From Chloroflexia bacterium (GTDB taxonomy: Bacteria; Chloroflexota; Chloroflexia; QHBQ01; JADMIH01): DNA of 15,458 nucleotides. The position numbers and the translations under genes were made by a program. Shown here piece by piece: positions 5,864-13,595 of the stretch (position 1 is its first letter; every line of letters begins with the position of its first letter). A model generated the notes under the pieces. That model did no database searches, was not told the DNA's origin, and saw nothing but the letters and a program-made list of their open reading frames with translations. The stretch lies in NCBI GenBank assembly GCA_025927935.1, contig JAICKM010000074.1, positions 1 through 15,458 on the forward strand, given 5' to 3'.

Positions 5864-7639
5864 ATGAAAGCGTTAGGTCGCGCGCTGGTCTATATGCGCG
5901 CGTATTGGCCCCAGGCGCTGGCCGCCTTTCTCAGCCTGGTGCTGGTCAGCGGCAGCACCTTGATCACCCCGCAACTGATCCGCCAACTCATCGACAACGG
6001 CATCCGGCTGGGCGACGAGTCCCTGGTGCTGGTGCTGGCCGGGGCCATTGTGGCCGTGGCGCTGGTGCGCGCCGTCTTCACCTTCTTGCAGGGCTATCTA
6101 TCCGAGAAGGTCTCGCAGCATGTCGCCTATGATTTGCGCAACCAGTTGTTCGCCCGGTTGCAGCAGCTCAGCTTCAGCTATTATGACCAGGCCCAGACCG
6201 GGCAGTTGATGACCCGCGCGACCAACGATGTGGAGCTGGTGCGCCAGTTCGTCAGCCAGGGGTTTTTGCAGTTCATCAGCGCGCTGGTGATGCTGTTCGG
6301 CACGGCGATTATCTTGCTGCTGACCAACTGGGGCCTGGCGCTGATCGCGTTGCTGGTGGTGCCGACCATGCTTGTCGTCATGGGGCTGTTTATCCGCAAC
6401 GTGATCCCGCGCTTCAAGCGCGTGCAGCAGCGCCTCGGCGCGCTGAACACGATCTTGCAGGAAAACCTGGCCGGGGTACGCGTGGTCAAAGCCTTCAACC
6501 GCGGCGACTACGAGCGCACCCGCTTTGACGCGGCCAACGACGCGCTGCTGGGCGAGAACCTGGGCGTGGTGCGCGCCTTCGCCAACAACTTCCCGCTGAC
6601 CTTCTTCATCGCCAGCCTGGGCACGCTCGGCATCATCTGGGTTGGCGGGTTGCAGGTCATCGGCGGGTCGCTGAGCCTGGGCAGCCTGGTCGCCTTCAAC
6701 ACCTACCTGACCTTCCTGGTTATGCCGGTGATGATGCTGGGCATGATCAGCGCGATGCTGTCGCGCGCCGGGGCCTCGGCCACGCGCGTGTTCGAGGTGC
6801 TCGACGCGCAGATCGAGGTGGCCGACAAGCCGGGCGCGGCGCCGCTGCCGCCCATCACGGGCCACGTGCGCTTCGACAACGTCAGCTTCCGCTATGTCGG
6901 CGCCGACCGCGACGTGTTGCACGAGGTCAGCTTCACCGCACAGCCGGGCCAGACCATCGCCATCGTCGGCGCCACCGGCTCCGGCAAGACGACGATCATC
7001 AACCTGATCCCGCGCTTCTACGACGTGACCGGCGGCGCGGTGCGCATCGACGACCACGATGTGCGCGATGTGACGCTCGACAGCCTGCGCCGCCAGATCG
7101 GGATCGTGCTGCAAGAATCGACACTCTTCAGCGGCACCATCCGCGACAATATCGCCTATGGCCGGCCCGACGCGCCGATGGAGCAGGTGATCGCGGCGGC
7201 CCAGGCGGCGGCGGCCCACGATTTCATCGTCTCCTTCCCGCAGGGCTACGATACCGTCGTAGGCGAGCGCGGGGTGGGCCTGAGCGGCGGTCAGAAACAG
7301 CGCATCGCCATCGCCCGCGCGCTCCTGCTCGATCCGCGCATCCTCATCCTCGACGACAGCACGGCCAGCGTCGACGCCGAGACCGAGTACCGCATCCAGC
7401 AGGCGCTCGACGCGCTGATGGTCGGGCGCACCAGCTTTGTCATCGCCGCCCGCATCAGCACCGTCCGCCGCGCCGACCTGATCCTGGTCCTACAGGATGG
7501 CCGCCTGATCGGGGCGGGCACCCACGCCGAATTGTTGCTGGATAACGAGGTCTACGCCGATATTGCCGGATCGCAATTGCGCGAAGACAGCCCAGACCAG
7601 GCCGCCCCGGCTCCGGTGGCGCAGGGGGTGGCGCGATGA
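5864..7639 (+). CDS. ABC exporter half-transporter, catalytically degenerate subunit
   Basis: The protein has 591 residues, normal for a type IV (multidrug/lipid) exporter half. GGGAG lies 9 nt before the ATG. Six membrane helices span about residues 15-300, with the typical SYYDQAQTGQLMTRATNDVE coupling region. The nucleotide-binding domain has Walker A GATGSGKTT (369-377), an intact signature LSGGQ (473-477), and a Walker B ending LILDD. There Asp498 replaces the catalytic Glu, and the switch His is Ala529 (VIAARIST instead of VIAHRLST). Its Walker A/B therefore cannot form a normal hydrolytic site, while its signature motif can serve the partner's site, as in TM287 of the TM287/288 exporter. 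The stop overlaps the next start (ATGA, 4 nt), so the two subunits are translationally coupled. Cargo cannot be told from sequence; drugs, lipids or peptides are all possible. Confidence 0.95.
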   Translation: MKALGRALVYMRAYWPQALAAFLSLVLVSGSTLITPQLIRQLIDNGIRLGDESLVLVLAGAIVAVALVRAVFTFLQGYLSEKVSQHVAYDLRNQLFARLQQLSFSYYDQAQTGQLMTRATNDVELVRQFVSQGFLQFISALVMLFGTAIILLLTNWGLALIALLVVPTMLVVMGLFIRNVIPRFKRVQQRLGALNTILQENLAGVRVVKAFNRGDYERTRFDAANDALLGENLGVVRAFANNFPLTFFIASLGTLGIIWVGGLQVIGGSLSLGSLVAFNTYLTFLVMPVMMLGMISAMLSRAGASATRVFEVLDAQIEVADKPGAAPLPPITGHVRFDNVSFRYVGADRDVLHEVSFTAQPGQTIAIVGATGSGKTTIINLIPRFYDVTGGAVRIDDHDVRDVTLDSLRRQIGIVLQESTLFSGTIRDNIAYGRPDAPMEQVIAAAQAAAAHDFIVSFPQGYDTVVGERGVGLSGGQKQRIAIARALLLDPRILILDDSTASVDAETEYRIQQALDALMVGRTSFVIAARISTVRRADLILVLQDGRLIGAGTHAELLLDNEVYADIAGSQLREDSPDQAAPAPVAQGVAR

Positions 7640-9501
7640 TGCGGCATGGGCTGGGCAAAGGCCCCACCGGCAAGCCCAAGAACGGCGTCGCCGTTGCCCG
7701 GCGCCTGCTGGCCTACTTGCAGCCGCACCGCGCGCAACTCGGCCTGGTGCTGGCCCTGATCCTCGTGGGCACGCTGGCGACGACCGCCGGGCCGTACTTG
7801 ATCGGCCAAGCCATCGACACGGCCATCGCCGGACGCGATCCCAACATGCTGGCCTGGATCATGGTCTTGCTGCTGCTGTCCTACCTGACCAACTTCGCGG
7901 CCATGCGTAGCCAGTTCCTGATCATGGGTGGGGTCGGGCAGCGCACGCTGGCGCGCATTCGCACGGCGCTGTTCGCCCACGTGCAGCGGCTGCCGCTGGC
8001 CTACTTCGACAAACACGATGCCGGCGATCTGATGTCGCGCCTGGTGAACGACGTGGATACGCTCAACCAGTTGCTCACCAACGGCCTGGTGCAACTCCTG
8101 GGCAGCCTGCTCGCTATCGTGGGCGTGCTGGCCGCCATGATCCTGCTCAACTGGGAACTGGCGCTGGCGAGCTTTACCGTTGTGCCGGTCATGCTCGTGG
8201 TGACATTCTTCATCTCCCGCCAGGCGCGCATCGCCTACCGGCGCACGCGGACGGCCATCGGCGATGTTTCGACCCAGTTAGAGGAGAACATCCAGGGGGT
8301 GCGCGTGGCCCAGGCGTTCAACCGGGGCGCCACCAACCAGGAGCGCTTCGTGCGCGCCAACGCCGCGAACCGCGACGCGAACGTCTCGGCCACGGCGATT
8401 ACCTCGACGTTTACCCCGGCCATGGACGTGCTGGGCACGCTGGCGACAGCTATCGTGGCGGCCTACGGCGGCTACATGGTGATCAACCATCGCCTGGAGA
8501 TCGGCGTGATCGTGGCCTTCCTGGCCTATGTCCAGCAAGTGCTGCGGCCCGTGCAGCAGATCGCCCAGCTTTATACGCAACTCCAGGCCGCCCTGGCCGG
8601 CGGCGAACGCATCTTCGCCCTGCTCGATGAGCCGGCGGGCGAGGGCGACGCGCCGGACGCGATTACCCTGCCCGATGCGCCTGCTTCCGTGACCTATGAG
8701 CATGTGGACTTCGCCTACGAGCCGGGCCAACCGGTGTTGCACGACATCAACCTGGCGACCCCACCGGCCCGCACAATCGCCCTGGTGGGCGCGACCGGGG
8801 CCGGCAAAACGACGATGGCCTCGCTGATCCCGCGCTTCTACGATGTGACCGGCGGCCGGTTGCTGGTGAGCGGCCACGACGTACGTAGCGTGACCCGCGA
8901 CAGCCTGCGCCGGCAGATCGGCTTTGTGCTGCAAGACCCCTTCCTGTTCAGCGGCACGATCCTCGACAACATCCGCTATGGGCGCCTCGATGCCACGCGC
9001 GAGGAGATCGCGGATGCCGCCCGCCTGGCGAACGCGCACGACTTCATCGTCCGGCTGCCGCAGGGCTACGAGACGCCGGTGGGCGAGCGCGGCGCCCTGC
9101 TCAGCCTGGGCCAGCGCCAACTGATCTCGTTCGCTCGCGCCCTGCTGGCGAACCCGCGCATCCTGATCCTGGACGAAGCCACGTCGAGCGTGGATACGCG
9201 CACCGAGTTGCTGATCCAGGATGCCCTAAGCCGTCTATTGACCGGGCGCACCAGCATCGTCATCGCCCACCGCCTGAGCACCATCGTCAACGCCGACGAG
9301 GTGGTGGTGCTGGAGCAGGGGCGTATCGTGGAGCGGGGCACACACCGCGAGTTGCTGGCGCGCGGCGGCGCCTATGCCACGCTGTACAGCCGCCAGTTCC
9401 GTGACATCGCCGCGCCGGTGGGCGAACTGGTGCCGGTGGGCGCCACCGCGCCGCTGCCCAGTGCGAGTAACGGCGCGAGCCACCGTAACGGCAACGGCTG
9501 A
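7636..9501 (+). CDS. ABC exporter half-transporter, catalytic subunit
   Basis: The protein has 621 residues. ATG 7636 overlaps the previous stop; a second in-frame ATG follows at 7639. The membrane domain covers about residues 30-330, with LAYFDKHDAGDLMSRLVNDVD near the first coupling helix. The nucleotide-binding domain has Walker A GATGAGKTT (385-393), Walker B with catalytic Glu (LILDEATSSVD, D513-E514) and the switch His545 (VIAHRLSTI). Its signature is LSLGQ (489-493), with Leu in place of the first Gly. This is the mirror image of the upstream subunit: the degenerate signature faces the degenerate Walker site, leaving one live and one dead ATP site. The tail after about residue 590 is a Gly/Asn/Ser-rich low-complexity extension. 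It corresponds to TM288 in the TM287/288 pair. Confidence 0.95.
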   Translation: MMRHGLGKGPTGKPKNGVAVARRLLAYLQPHRAQLGLVLALILVGTLATTAGPYLIGQAIDTAIAGRDPNMLAWIMVLLLLSYLTNFAAMRSQFLIMGGVGQRTLARIRTALFAHVQRLPLAYFDKHDAGDLMSRLVNDVDTLNQLLTNGLVQLLGSLLAIVGVLAAMILLNWELALASFTVVPVMLVVTFFISRQARIAYRRTRTAIGDVSTQLEENIQGVRVAQAFNRGATNQERFVRANAANRDANVSATAITSTFTPAMDVLGTLATAIVAAYGGYMVINHRLEIGVIVAFLAYVQQVLRPVQQIAQLYTQLQAALAGGERIFALLDEPAGEGDAPDAITLPDAPASVTYEHVDFAYEPGQPVLHDINLATPPARTIALVGATGAGKTTMASLIPRFYDVTGGRLLVSGHDVRSVTRDSLRRQIGFVLQDPFLFSGTILDNIRYGRLDATREEIADAARLANAHDFIVRLPQGYETPVGERGALLSLGQRQLISFARALLANPRILILDEATSSVDTRTELLIQDALSRLLTGRTSIVIAHRLSTIVNADEVVVLEQGRIVERGTHRELLARGGAYATLYSRQFRDIAAPVGELVPVGATAPLPSASNGASHRNGNG

Positions 9502-9522
9502 GCCGGGGCGGGCGGCGCACGG

Positions 9523-10161
9523 ATGGCGGTGATGTCGCCGGCGGTCTGCCCCGCGACGGCGAACGCCGCCGAGCGCGCCGTTTTTGCCGCGGTCGCGCGC
9601 TGGCTGGGCGCGGACTGGTCGGCCTGGTTCCAGGTGGCCGTGCCGGGGCGCGACCCTGCGCCCTACCCTGACACCCCCCGGCGCGCGCCTACCCCGCTGC
9701 GCGCCGATTTCATTCTGCTCGGTCCCACGGGGCTATATGTGATCGAGATCAAGGGTTGGCGCGCGGCCTCGGTCGTGGACGCCGACGACAGCACTATCAC
9801 GTTCCGCAACGGCGCCCGCGCGCAGCACCCTCTGGTCCAGGCGTATCGCTATGCCGCCGGATTAGCCGCCTTGCTGCGGGCGCAGCCGGGCGTCCTGGCG
9901 GGCGCCGCCATCCCCGTGCGCTATGCCGCCGCGCTGCCCTACGTCCGCGCCGCCGACCTGACCGGGCGGCCCTGGGCGTCCGCCTTGACCGGCCCGCGCC
10001 TGCTACTCGCCGCCGATTTTGGCCCGCCGCTGCCGGCGCGTCTCGACGCTCTCCCGCCGCCGGGCGATGCGCTCTCCCCCGTGCAGCAAGCGGCTATCGC
10101 CCGCCTGCTCACGCGCCCGGCGGCCGCTCCGCCGCCGCAGGCGCCGCGCCTGTTCGACTGA
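9523..10161 (+). CDS. NERD-domain (nuclease-related) protein
   Basis: The protein has 212 residues. It starts 21 nt after the exporter stop, so it is probably in the same operon. The SD is weak (G-rich only), and ATG 9532 is an alternative start. Residues 15-110 match the NERD domain, a PD-(D/E)xK-like fold: an N-terminal helix (AERAVFAAVARWL), then RADFILLGPTGLYVIEIKGW with D62, E75 and K77 as the putative metal/catalytic set, then QHPLVQAYRYAAGL with Q106. The rest is Pro/Ala-rich, with a short helix at SPVQQAAIARLL. Many NERD proteins carry a helicase, kinase or zinc domain; this one has none. Nuclease activity is inferred from the motif; a role linked to the exporter is not evident. There is no signal peptide. 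Confidence 0.82.
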   Translation: MAVMSPAVCPATANAAERAVFAAVARWLGADWSAWFQVAVPGRDPAPYPDTPRRAPTPLRADFILLGPTGLYVIEIKGWRAASVVDADDSTITFRNGARAQHPLVQAYRYAAGLAALLRAQPGVLAGAAIPVRYAAALPYVRAADLTGRPWASALTGPRLLLAADFGPPLPARLDALPPPGDALSPVQQAAIARLLTRPAAAPPPQAPRLFD

Positions 10162-10214
10162 CCTGGGCACGTGGGCCATGTGGTAGTAGGATCAGTAGTC
10201 CATTGTACAAGGAT

Positions 10215-10290
10215 TGTCACTCTGAGCGCAGCGAAGAGTCTCGTCGTGGGGGCGACAAGACCGATATTCTGAGCGCAGCGTAGAATGACA
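10215..10290. repeat. 76-bp palindromic repeat element (REP/MITE-like)
   Basis: It lies between the convergent NERD and flavoprotein genes. The ends are 9-bp inverted repeats, TGTCACTCT (10215-10223) and the complement of TGTCATTCT (10282-10290), with 8 of 9 matching. Inside are two direct copies of a TCTGAGCGCAGCG(A/T)AGA(G/A)T unit (10221-10239 and 10268-10286). Each can form a stem, ACTCT/AGAGT in the first and ATTCT/AGAAT in the second, so the changes compensate. A GTCG/CGAC stem (10242-10255) lies between. Such units translate spuriously into SERSEES-like peptides and resemble dispersed repeats I know from many bacterial genomes. It may also end the two converging transcripts. Confidence 0.7.
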
Positions 10291-10310
10291 GTTCCCGGTT
10301 AACAGATTGC

Positions 10311-11477
10311 TTACCCCTGCGCCGAACCCGCTTCCACCCAGGCGTCGCTGACGTGCGCGGCGCCGGACCGCTTGATGCGATAGGCGACCTCGCGCGCCTG
10401 CCGTCCGATGAGAAAGAGGCTGCCGAGCAGATCGTGGTAGTAGAGGCCCACGAAGTAGAGGTTGGGCACCTGCGGCGCGGCCTGGATGTCCAGTTGCGGT
10501 TTCTTTGCCTCCGGGATGGCGATGTAGGGGGCCAGGTATTCCAGGGCGGCGCGGAAGCCGGTTGCCAGCACCACGGCGTCGAAGGCTTCCTGCTTGCCAT
10601 CCGCGAACTCCACGCCGTCGGGCGTGAAGCGCTTGACCCCGCGCGCCACGCGCACCCGACCCGCCCGGATCAGGTCGAGGATCTCCAGGCCGATGACCGG
10701 GAACTCGTCCGCCGGGCCGACCGGCAGACCCAGCCGGCGCATGAGGCGCATGCGGTTCCAGCTGAGCGCGGTGCGCACCACGCGGATCGCCCGCGGCGGC
10801 AAATAGCTGAGCGGCACCGCCCAATCGCTCATCGGCACGCCAAAGAGCCGGCGCGGCACCATGGCGATGCCGCTACGCACCGATAGCGTCACCTGGGCCG
10901 CCTGCGTGGTCAGGTCGCGGGCGATCTCGGCGCCCGAATTGCCCATGCCGACCACCAGCACGCGCTGCCCGGCGAACGGCGCGGCATTGTGGTATTCGGA
11001 TGAATGTACTAGCTTGCCGCGGTAGGTGTCGATGCCGGGAATCGGGGGCGTGTGGGGATGGGCCGCGATGCCGCTGGCCGCGACGAGGACGGGCGCCTCC
11101 CAAACCGCATCCGCCGTGTAGACGTGCCAGCCGGAGTCCGTGTGCTCGGCCCGCTCGACGCGCTGGCCCGTGCTGATAGTCAGGTTGAAACGCCGGGCGT
11201 AGGCGCGCAGATATTGGAGGAAGGCGGCGCGGGGCACGAACACCGGGTAGCCCCGCGGCAGGGGATAGCCGGGCAGGCCGGAGATGCGCCGCCCGGTATG
11301 GAGATGCAACTGGTCGTAGTGGCGGCTCCAGCTATAGCCCACCTCCGGCCCGGCCTCCAGGATGCGCGAGGCGATGCCTACCTGTTGCAGCATGGCCGCG
11401 GTCGCCAGCCCCGCCGGTCCGGCCCCGACGATCAACACCGGCTCTTTACGCACGACCGGACGTGTGTCCTCATCCAT
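10311..11477 (-). CDS. FMO-like flavoprotein monooxygenase (CzcO/YUCCA type)
   Basis: The protein has 388 residues. The start is set by GAAGGAG 6 nt before ATG 11477, which overlaps the glycosyltransferase stop by 8 nt; the frame to 11510 is rejected. FAD-binding Rossmann motif GAGPAG (18-23), a substrate/FAD block YDQLHLHTGRR (54-63), HSSEY (158-162), the NADPH-binding motif GMGNSG (177-182) and an ATGF motif (305-308) are in the order found in class B flavin monooxygenases. The hallmark FxGxxxHxxxY is replaced by the shortened form seen in YUCCA/CzcO-like proteins. It should use NADPH and oxygen to oxidise a soft nucleophile or carbonyl compound in the cytosol; some relatives are reductases. 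As last gene of an operon with glycan genes its substrate might be a lipid or pigment, but this is conjecture. Confidence 0.9.
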   Translation of the reverse strand: MDEDTRPVVRKEPVLIVGAGPAGLATAAMLQQVGIASRILEAGPEVGYSWSRHYDQLHLHTGRRISGLPGYPLPRGYPVFVPRAAFLQYLRAYARRFNLTISTGQRVERAEHTDSGWHVYTADAVWEAPVLVAASGIAAHPHTPPIPGIDTYRGKLVHSSEYHNAAPFAGQRVLVVGMGNSGAEIARDLTTQAAQVTLSVRSGIAMVPRRLFGVPMSDWAVPLSYLPPRAIRVVRTALSWNRMRLMRRLGLPVGPADEFPVIGLEILDLIRAGRVRVARGVKRFTPDGVEFADGKQEAFDAVVLATGFRAALEYLAPYIAIPEAKKPQLDIQAAPQVPNLYFVGLYYHDLLGSLFLIGRQAREVAYRIKRSGAAHVSDAWVEAGSAQG

Positions 11478-12498
11478 CACAATCTCCTTCAGGTAACGGG
11501 GCGGCGGCACGTCCGATCCAGGCGGCCAGCAGCGCGGGCCGTGCCGCCGGGTCGCCTAGTACGCGGCGGCGCGCGGGGAGCAGGCGCGGCCAGGTCAGCA
11601 GCCCGGCGATCATACCGCGCAGGCGGGCGCGGGCCGCGGGTTCGCGCACATGGCGCAGGGCTTCGGCGGCGAAGCGCACCTGAGCCGCGAGGATCGCGCC
11701 CGCGTTGCGGCGCAATACCGGGCCGGGCAGATCCTTCGCCAGCAGATAGAGAAAATTACGGCCGCAGTAGTACGAGGCCAGCGCGCCGCCGCCCGTGGCA
11801 CTCAGCATATGGCGTACCCGCGCGGTGGGCACGTAGACGCCCCGATAGCCCGCCAGCCGGGCGCGCAGGTTGAGGTCCACATCCTCGCAATACATGGTCA
11901 GCGCCGGGTCGAAGACCGGGGGTAGAAGCGCGTCCGGCGTGGGGGCGCCGCTGAGGGCGGCCAGCATCGCGCGCCGGTAGAGCGCCGCCGCCGCGCACGC
12001 GCCGAAGACCTCTTCCTCCCGATCATACTGCCCTGTGTCGGTCTGCCAGACGCCGCGGCTGTTCGGCACGCCGTCGCGCCCATAGTAGTCGCCCGCCGAG
12101 TGGAAGCGCCCCGGATCATCGTAGAGCACCAGTCGGGAGGCAGCGAACCCCGCCCAGGGATGGCGCTCCAGCGCGGCGACCAGTTCGGCCAGCCAGGTCG
12201 GGTCGGGCACAGCGTCGTTGTTCAGCAGGGCCAGCAGTGGCCCCCGCGCGGCGCGCAGCCCCGTGTTGGCCGCGCCCACAAACCGGCGGTTGCGCCGCAG
12301 CCGCAAAAATCGCACTTCCGGGTAGCGGGCGACCACCGCGGGGGTCGCGTCGGTGCTGTGGTCGTCCACGACCAGAACCTCGAAGTCGCGGAAGGTCTGC
12401 GCGCGCAAGGCGTCCAGGCAGGCGGGCAGCAGCGCCGCCCCGTTGTACGACGGGATGCAGACGGAGACGCGCGGCACGCTCAGGATGTCGCCTCCCAC
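11470..12498 (-). CDS. family 2 glycosyltransferase
   Basis: The protein has 342 residues from GTG 12498, which overlaps the upstream gene by 19 nt; a GTG at 12477, just after the upstream stop, would give a start closer to the usual VSVCIPSYN beginning. GT-A fold motifs are VSVCIPSYNG (11-20), VLVVDDHSTD (41-50), the metal-binding DxD equivalent NND (93-95) in LLNNDAVPDP, and an acceptor-site block YCEDVDLNLR (203-212). This pattern is that of rhamnosyltransferase-like GT2 enzymes. The C-terminal 100 residues are Arg/Ala-rich and may touch the membrane (NFLYLLAKDLPG) but have no clear TM helix. It would transfer a sugar from a nucleotide donor at the cytoplasmic side. The RmlD-like gene in the same operon makes dTDP-rhamnose a plausible donor (inference). 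Confidence 0.92.
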   Translation of the reverse strand: MGGDILSVPRVSVCIPSYNGAALLPACLDALRAQTFRDFEVLVVDDHSTDATPAVVARYPEVRFLRLRRNRRFVGAANTGLRAARGPLLALLNNDAVPDPTWLAELVAALERHPWAGFAASRLVLYDDPGRFHSAGDYYGRDGVPNSRGVWQTDTGQYDREEEVFGACAAAALYRRAMLAALSGAPTPDALLPPVFDPALTMYCEDVDLNLRARLAGYRGVYVPTARVRHMLSATGGGALASYYCGRNFLYLLAKDLPGPVLRRNAGAILAAQVRFAAEALRHVREPAARARLRGMIAGLLTWPRLLPARRRVLGDPAARPALLAAWIGRAAAPLPEGDCDG

Positions 12499-13592
12499 GG
12501 CGGCGGCCAGGGCCAGGGCAGGCTCCAGGTGGCGCTGTCATGGCCTAGCTCCAGCAGGCCGCGCAACGTCGCGCCCGCCGGGGCGGCTGCCAGCGTGACG
12601 GGAAGATCGAGCGCGCGGCTCATGGACTCGGTCAGGCCCGGCACCTGAGCGGCGCCGCCGGTCAGAGTCAGGCCGTCGCGGCGCAGGGCTTCGCGCGTGG
12701 CCGCGTCCAGGTCTTCCCAGAACCAGGCCAGGCGCTCGACCAAAACGCGCGTCGCCTCGTTGAGGCCCGCGCTCACGTCTTCGGTGCGGAATTCCGGCAG
12801 GCCGGAGCGGCTGTGCGGGTTGGGCGGCACCTCGCCGAAAGCCCCGCCCGCGCTCACCGCCACGCGGGTGCCCTCCACCACTTGCGCCGCCTGGTCGAGC
12901 GTGCCGAACTCGCGGCGCGACTCCTCGGCCATGGCCGGGGTGATGCTGATGCCGCGGCGGCGCACGGCCCGCACAATGGCCTGGTTGAACCAGTCGCCGC
13001 CCAGCGGCCAACTGCGAGCGATCAGGATGCGCCCACCGGCCAGCACGGCGATCTCCGCCCGCCCGGCGCCGATGTCGCAGACCGCGCGGGGCCGCGCGCC
13101 GCGGATCGGCAGCTCCGCCCCCACGGCGGCGGCCAGCGTCGCGGGCACCGCCACCGCCGTCCCGATCCCGGCATATTGCAGCACGTCCTGGGTAATCTGC
13201 CGGGCGGCATCGGTGGCCGGGGCGGGCAGGGTATAAAGCGCGCGCGGGCGCCGGGCCAGACGGCGCAGGGCGCGTTCGCCGCCCAACGCCTCGTGCAGCG
13301 CGGCCCGCACCAGAGCCACCGCCGGATCGAAGGCGGCCACCAGGCCGTCGCGCCAGGGCGGCACCATTTCCACGCCCGTGGGCAGGGTACCGCGGGCGAT
13401 GCCGGCGGCCTGCGTGCCCACGGCGACCACGCTGTGCCGCTGCGGGTCGACCAGCGTCACGGCGGGCAGGATGACCTGCTCCTCGCCGTCCGCCGCCGGT
13501 CCCTGATACTTGCCGGGCACGATCCGTGCGAGGCGCAGCGTGCTGGTGCCCAGATCGAGAACAAGATCGCGTCCGCTTCCACTCGTCGCCAT
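12480..13592 (-). CDS. divergent MreB-like actin-family ATPase
   Basis: The protein has 370 residues. ATG 13592 lies 3 nt after the RmlD stop; the SD is modest (AGG). Actin-fold motifs are in order: phosphate-1 VLDLGTST (11-18), phosphate-2 VCDIGAGRAEIAVLAGG (171-187), LGGDWFNQAIVRAVRRR (197-213) as in MreB's VAGDxMDxAI, and the adenosine motif LTLTGGAAQVPGL (308-320). The block that in MreB reads ITEVE-RAV is here ATDAARQIT, so the usual catalytic Glu appears to be Ala. The N-terminal membrane helix of some MreBs is absent. The tail (354-368) is rich in Trp and Pro and might bind membrane. It is probably a filament-forming or scaffold protein of the MreB/Mrl family rather than the housekeeping MreB, since no mreC/mreD/rodA is adjacent. 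FtsA or a DnaK fragment is less likely, given length and motif spacing. Confidence 0.82.
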   Translation of the reverse strand: MATSGSGRDLVLDLGTSTLRLARIVPGKYQGPAADGEEQVILPAVTLVDPQRHSVVAVGTQAAGIARGTLPTGVEMVPPWRDGLVAAFDPAVALVRAALHEALGGERALRRLARRPRALYTLPAPATDAARQITQDVLQYAGIGTAVAVPATLAAAVGAELPIRGARPRAVCDIGAGRAEIAVLAGGRILIARSWPLGGDWFNQAIVRAVRRRGISITPAMAEESRREFGTLDQAAQVVEGTRVAVSAGGAFGEVPPNPHSRSGLPEFRTEDVSAGLNEATRVLVERLAWFWEDLDAATREALRRDGLTLTGGAAQVPGLTESMSRALDLPVTLAAAPAGATLRGLLELGHDSATWSLPWPWPPPWEATS

Positions 13593-13595
13593 AGT

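Noticed and set aside
5539..6132. A 197-codon plus-strand frame entering the exporter gene
   Set aside because: It overlaps the first 270 bases of a clear ABC exporter in another frame and has no SD or domain.
9756..10283. An open frame ending in an SERSEES-type peptide
   Set aside because: It runs through the NERD gene in another frame and then through the palindromic repeat. This peptide is a known spurious translation of such repeats.
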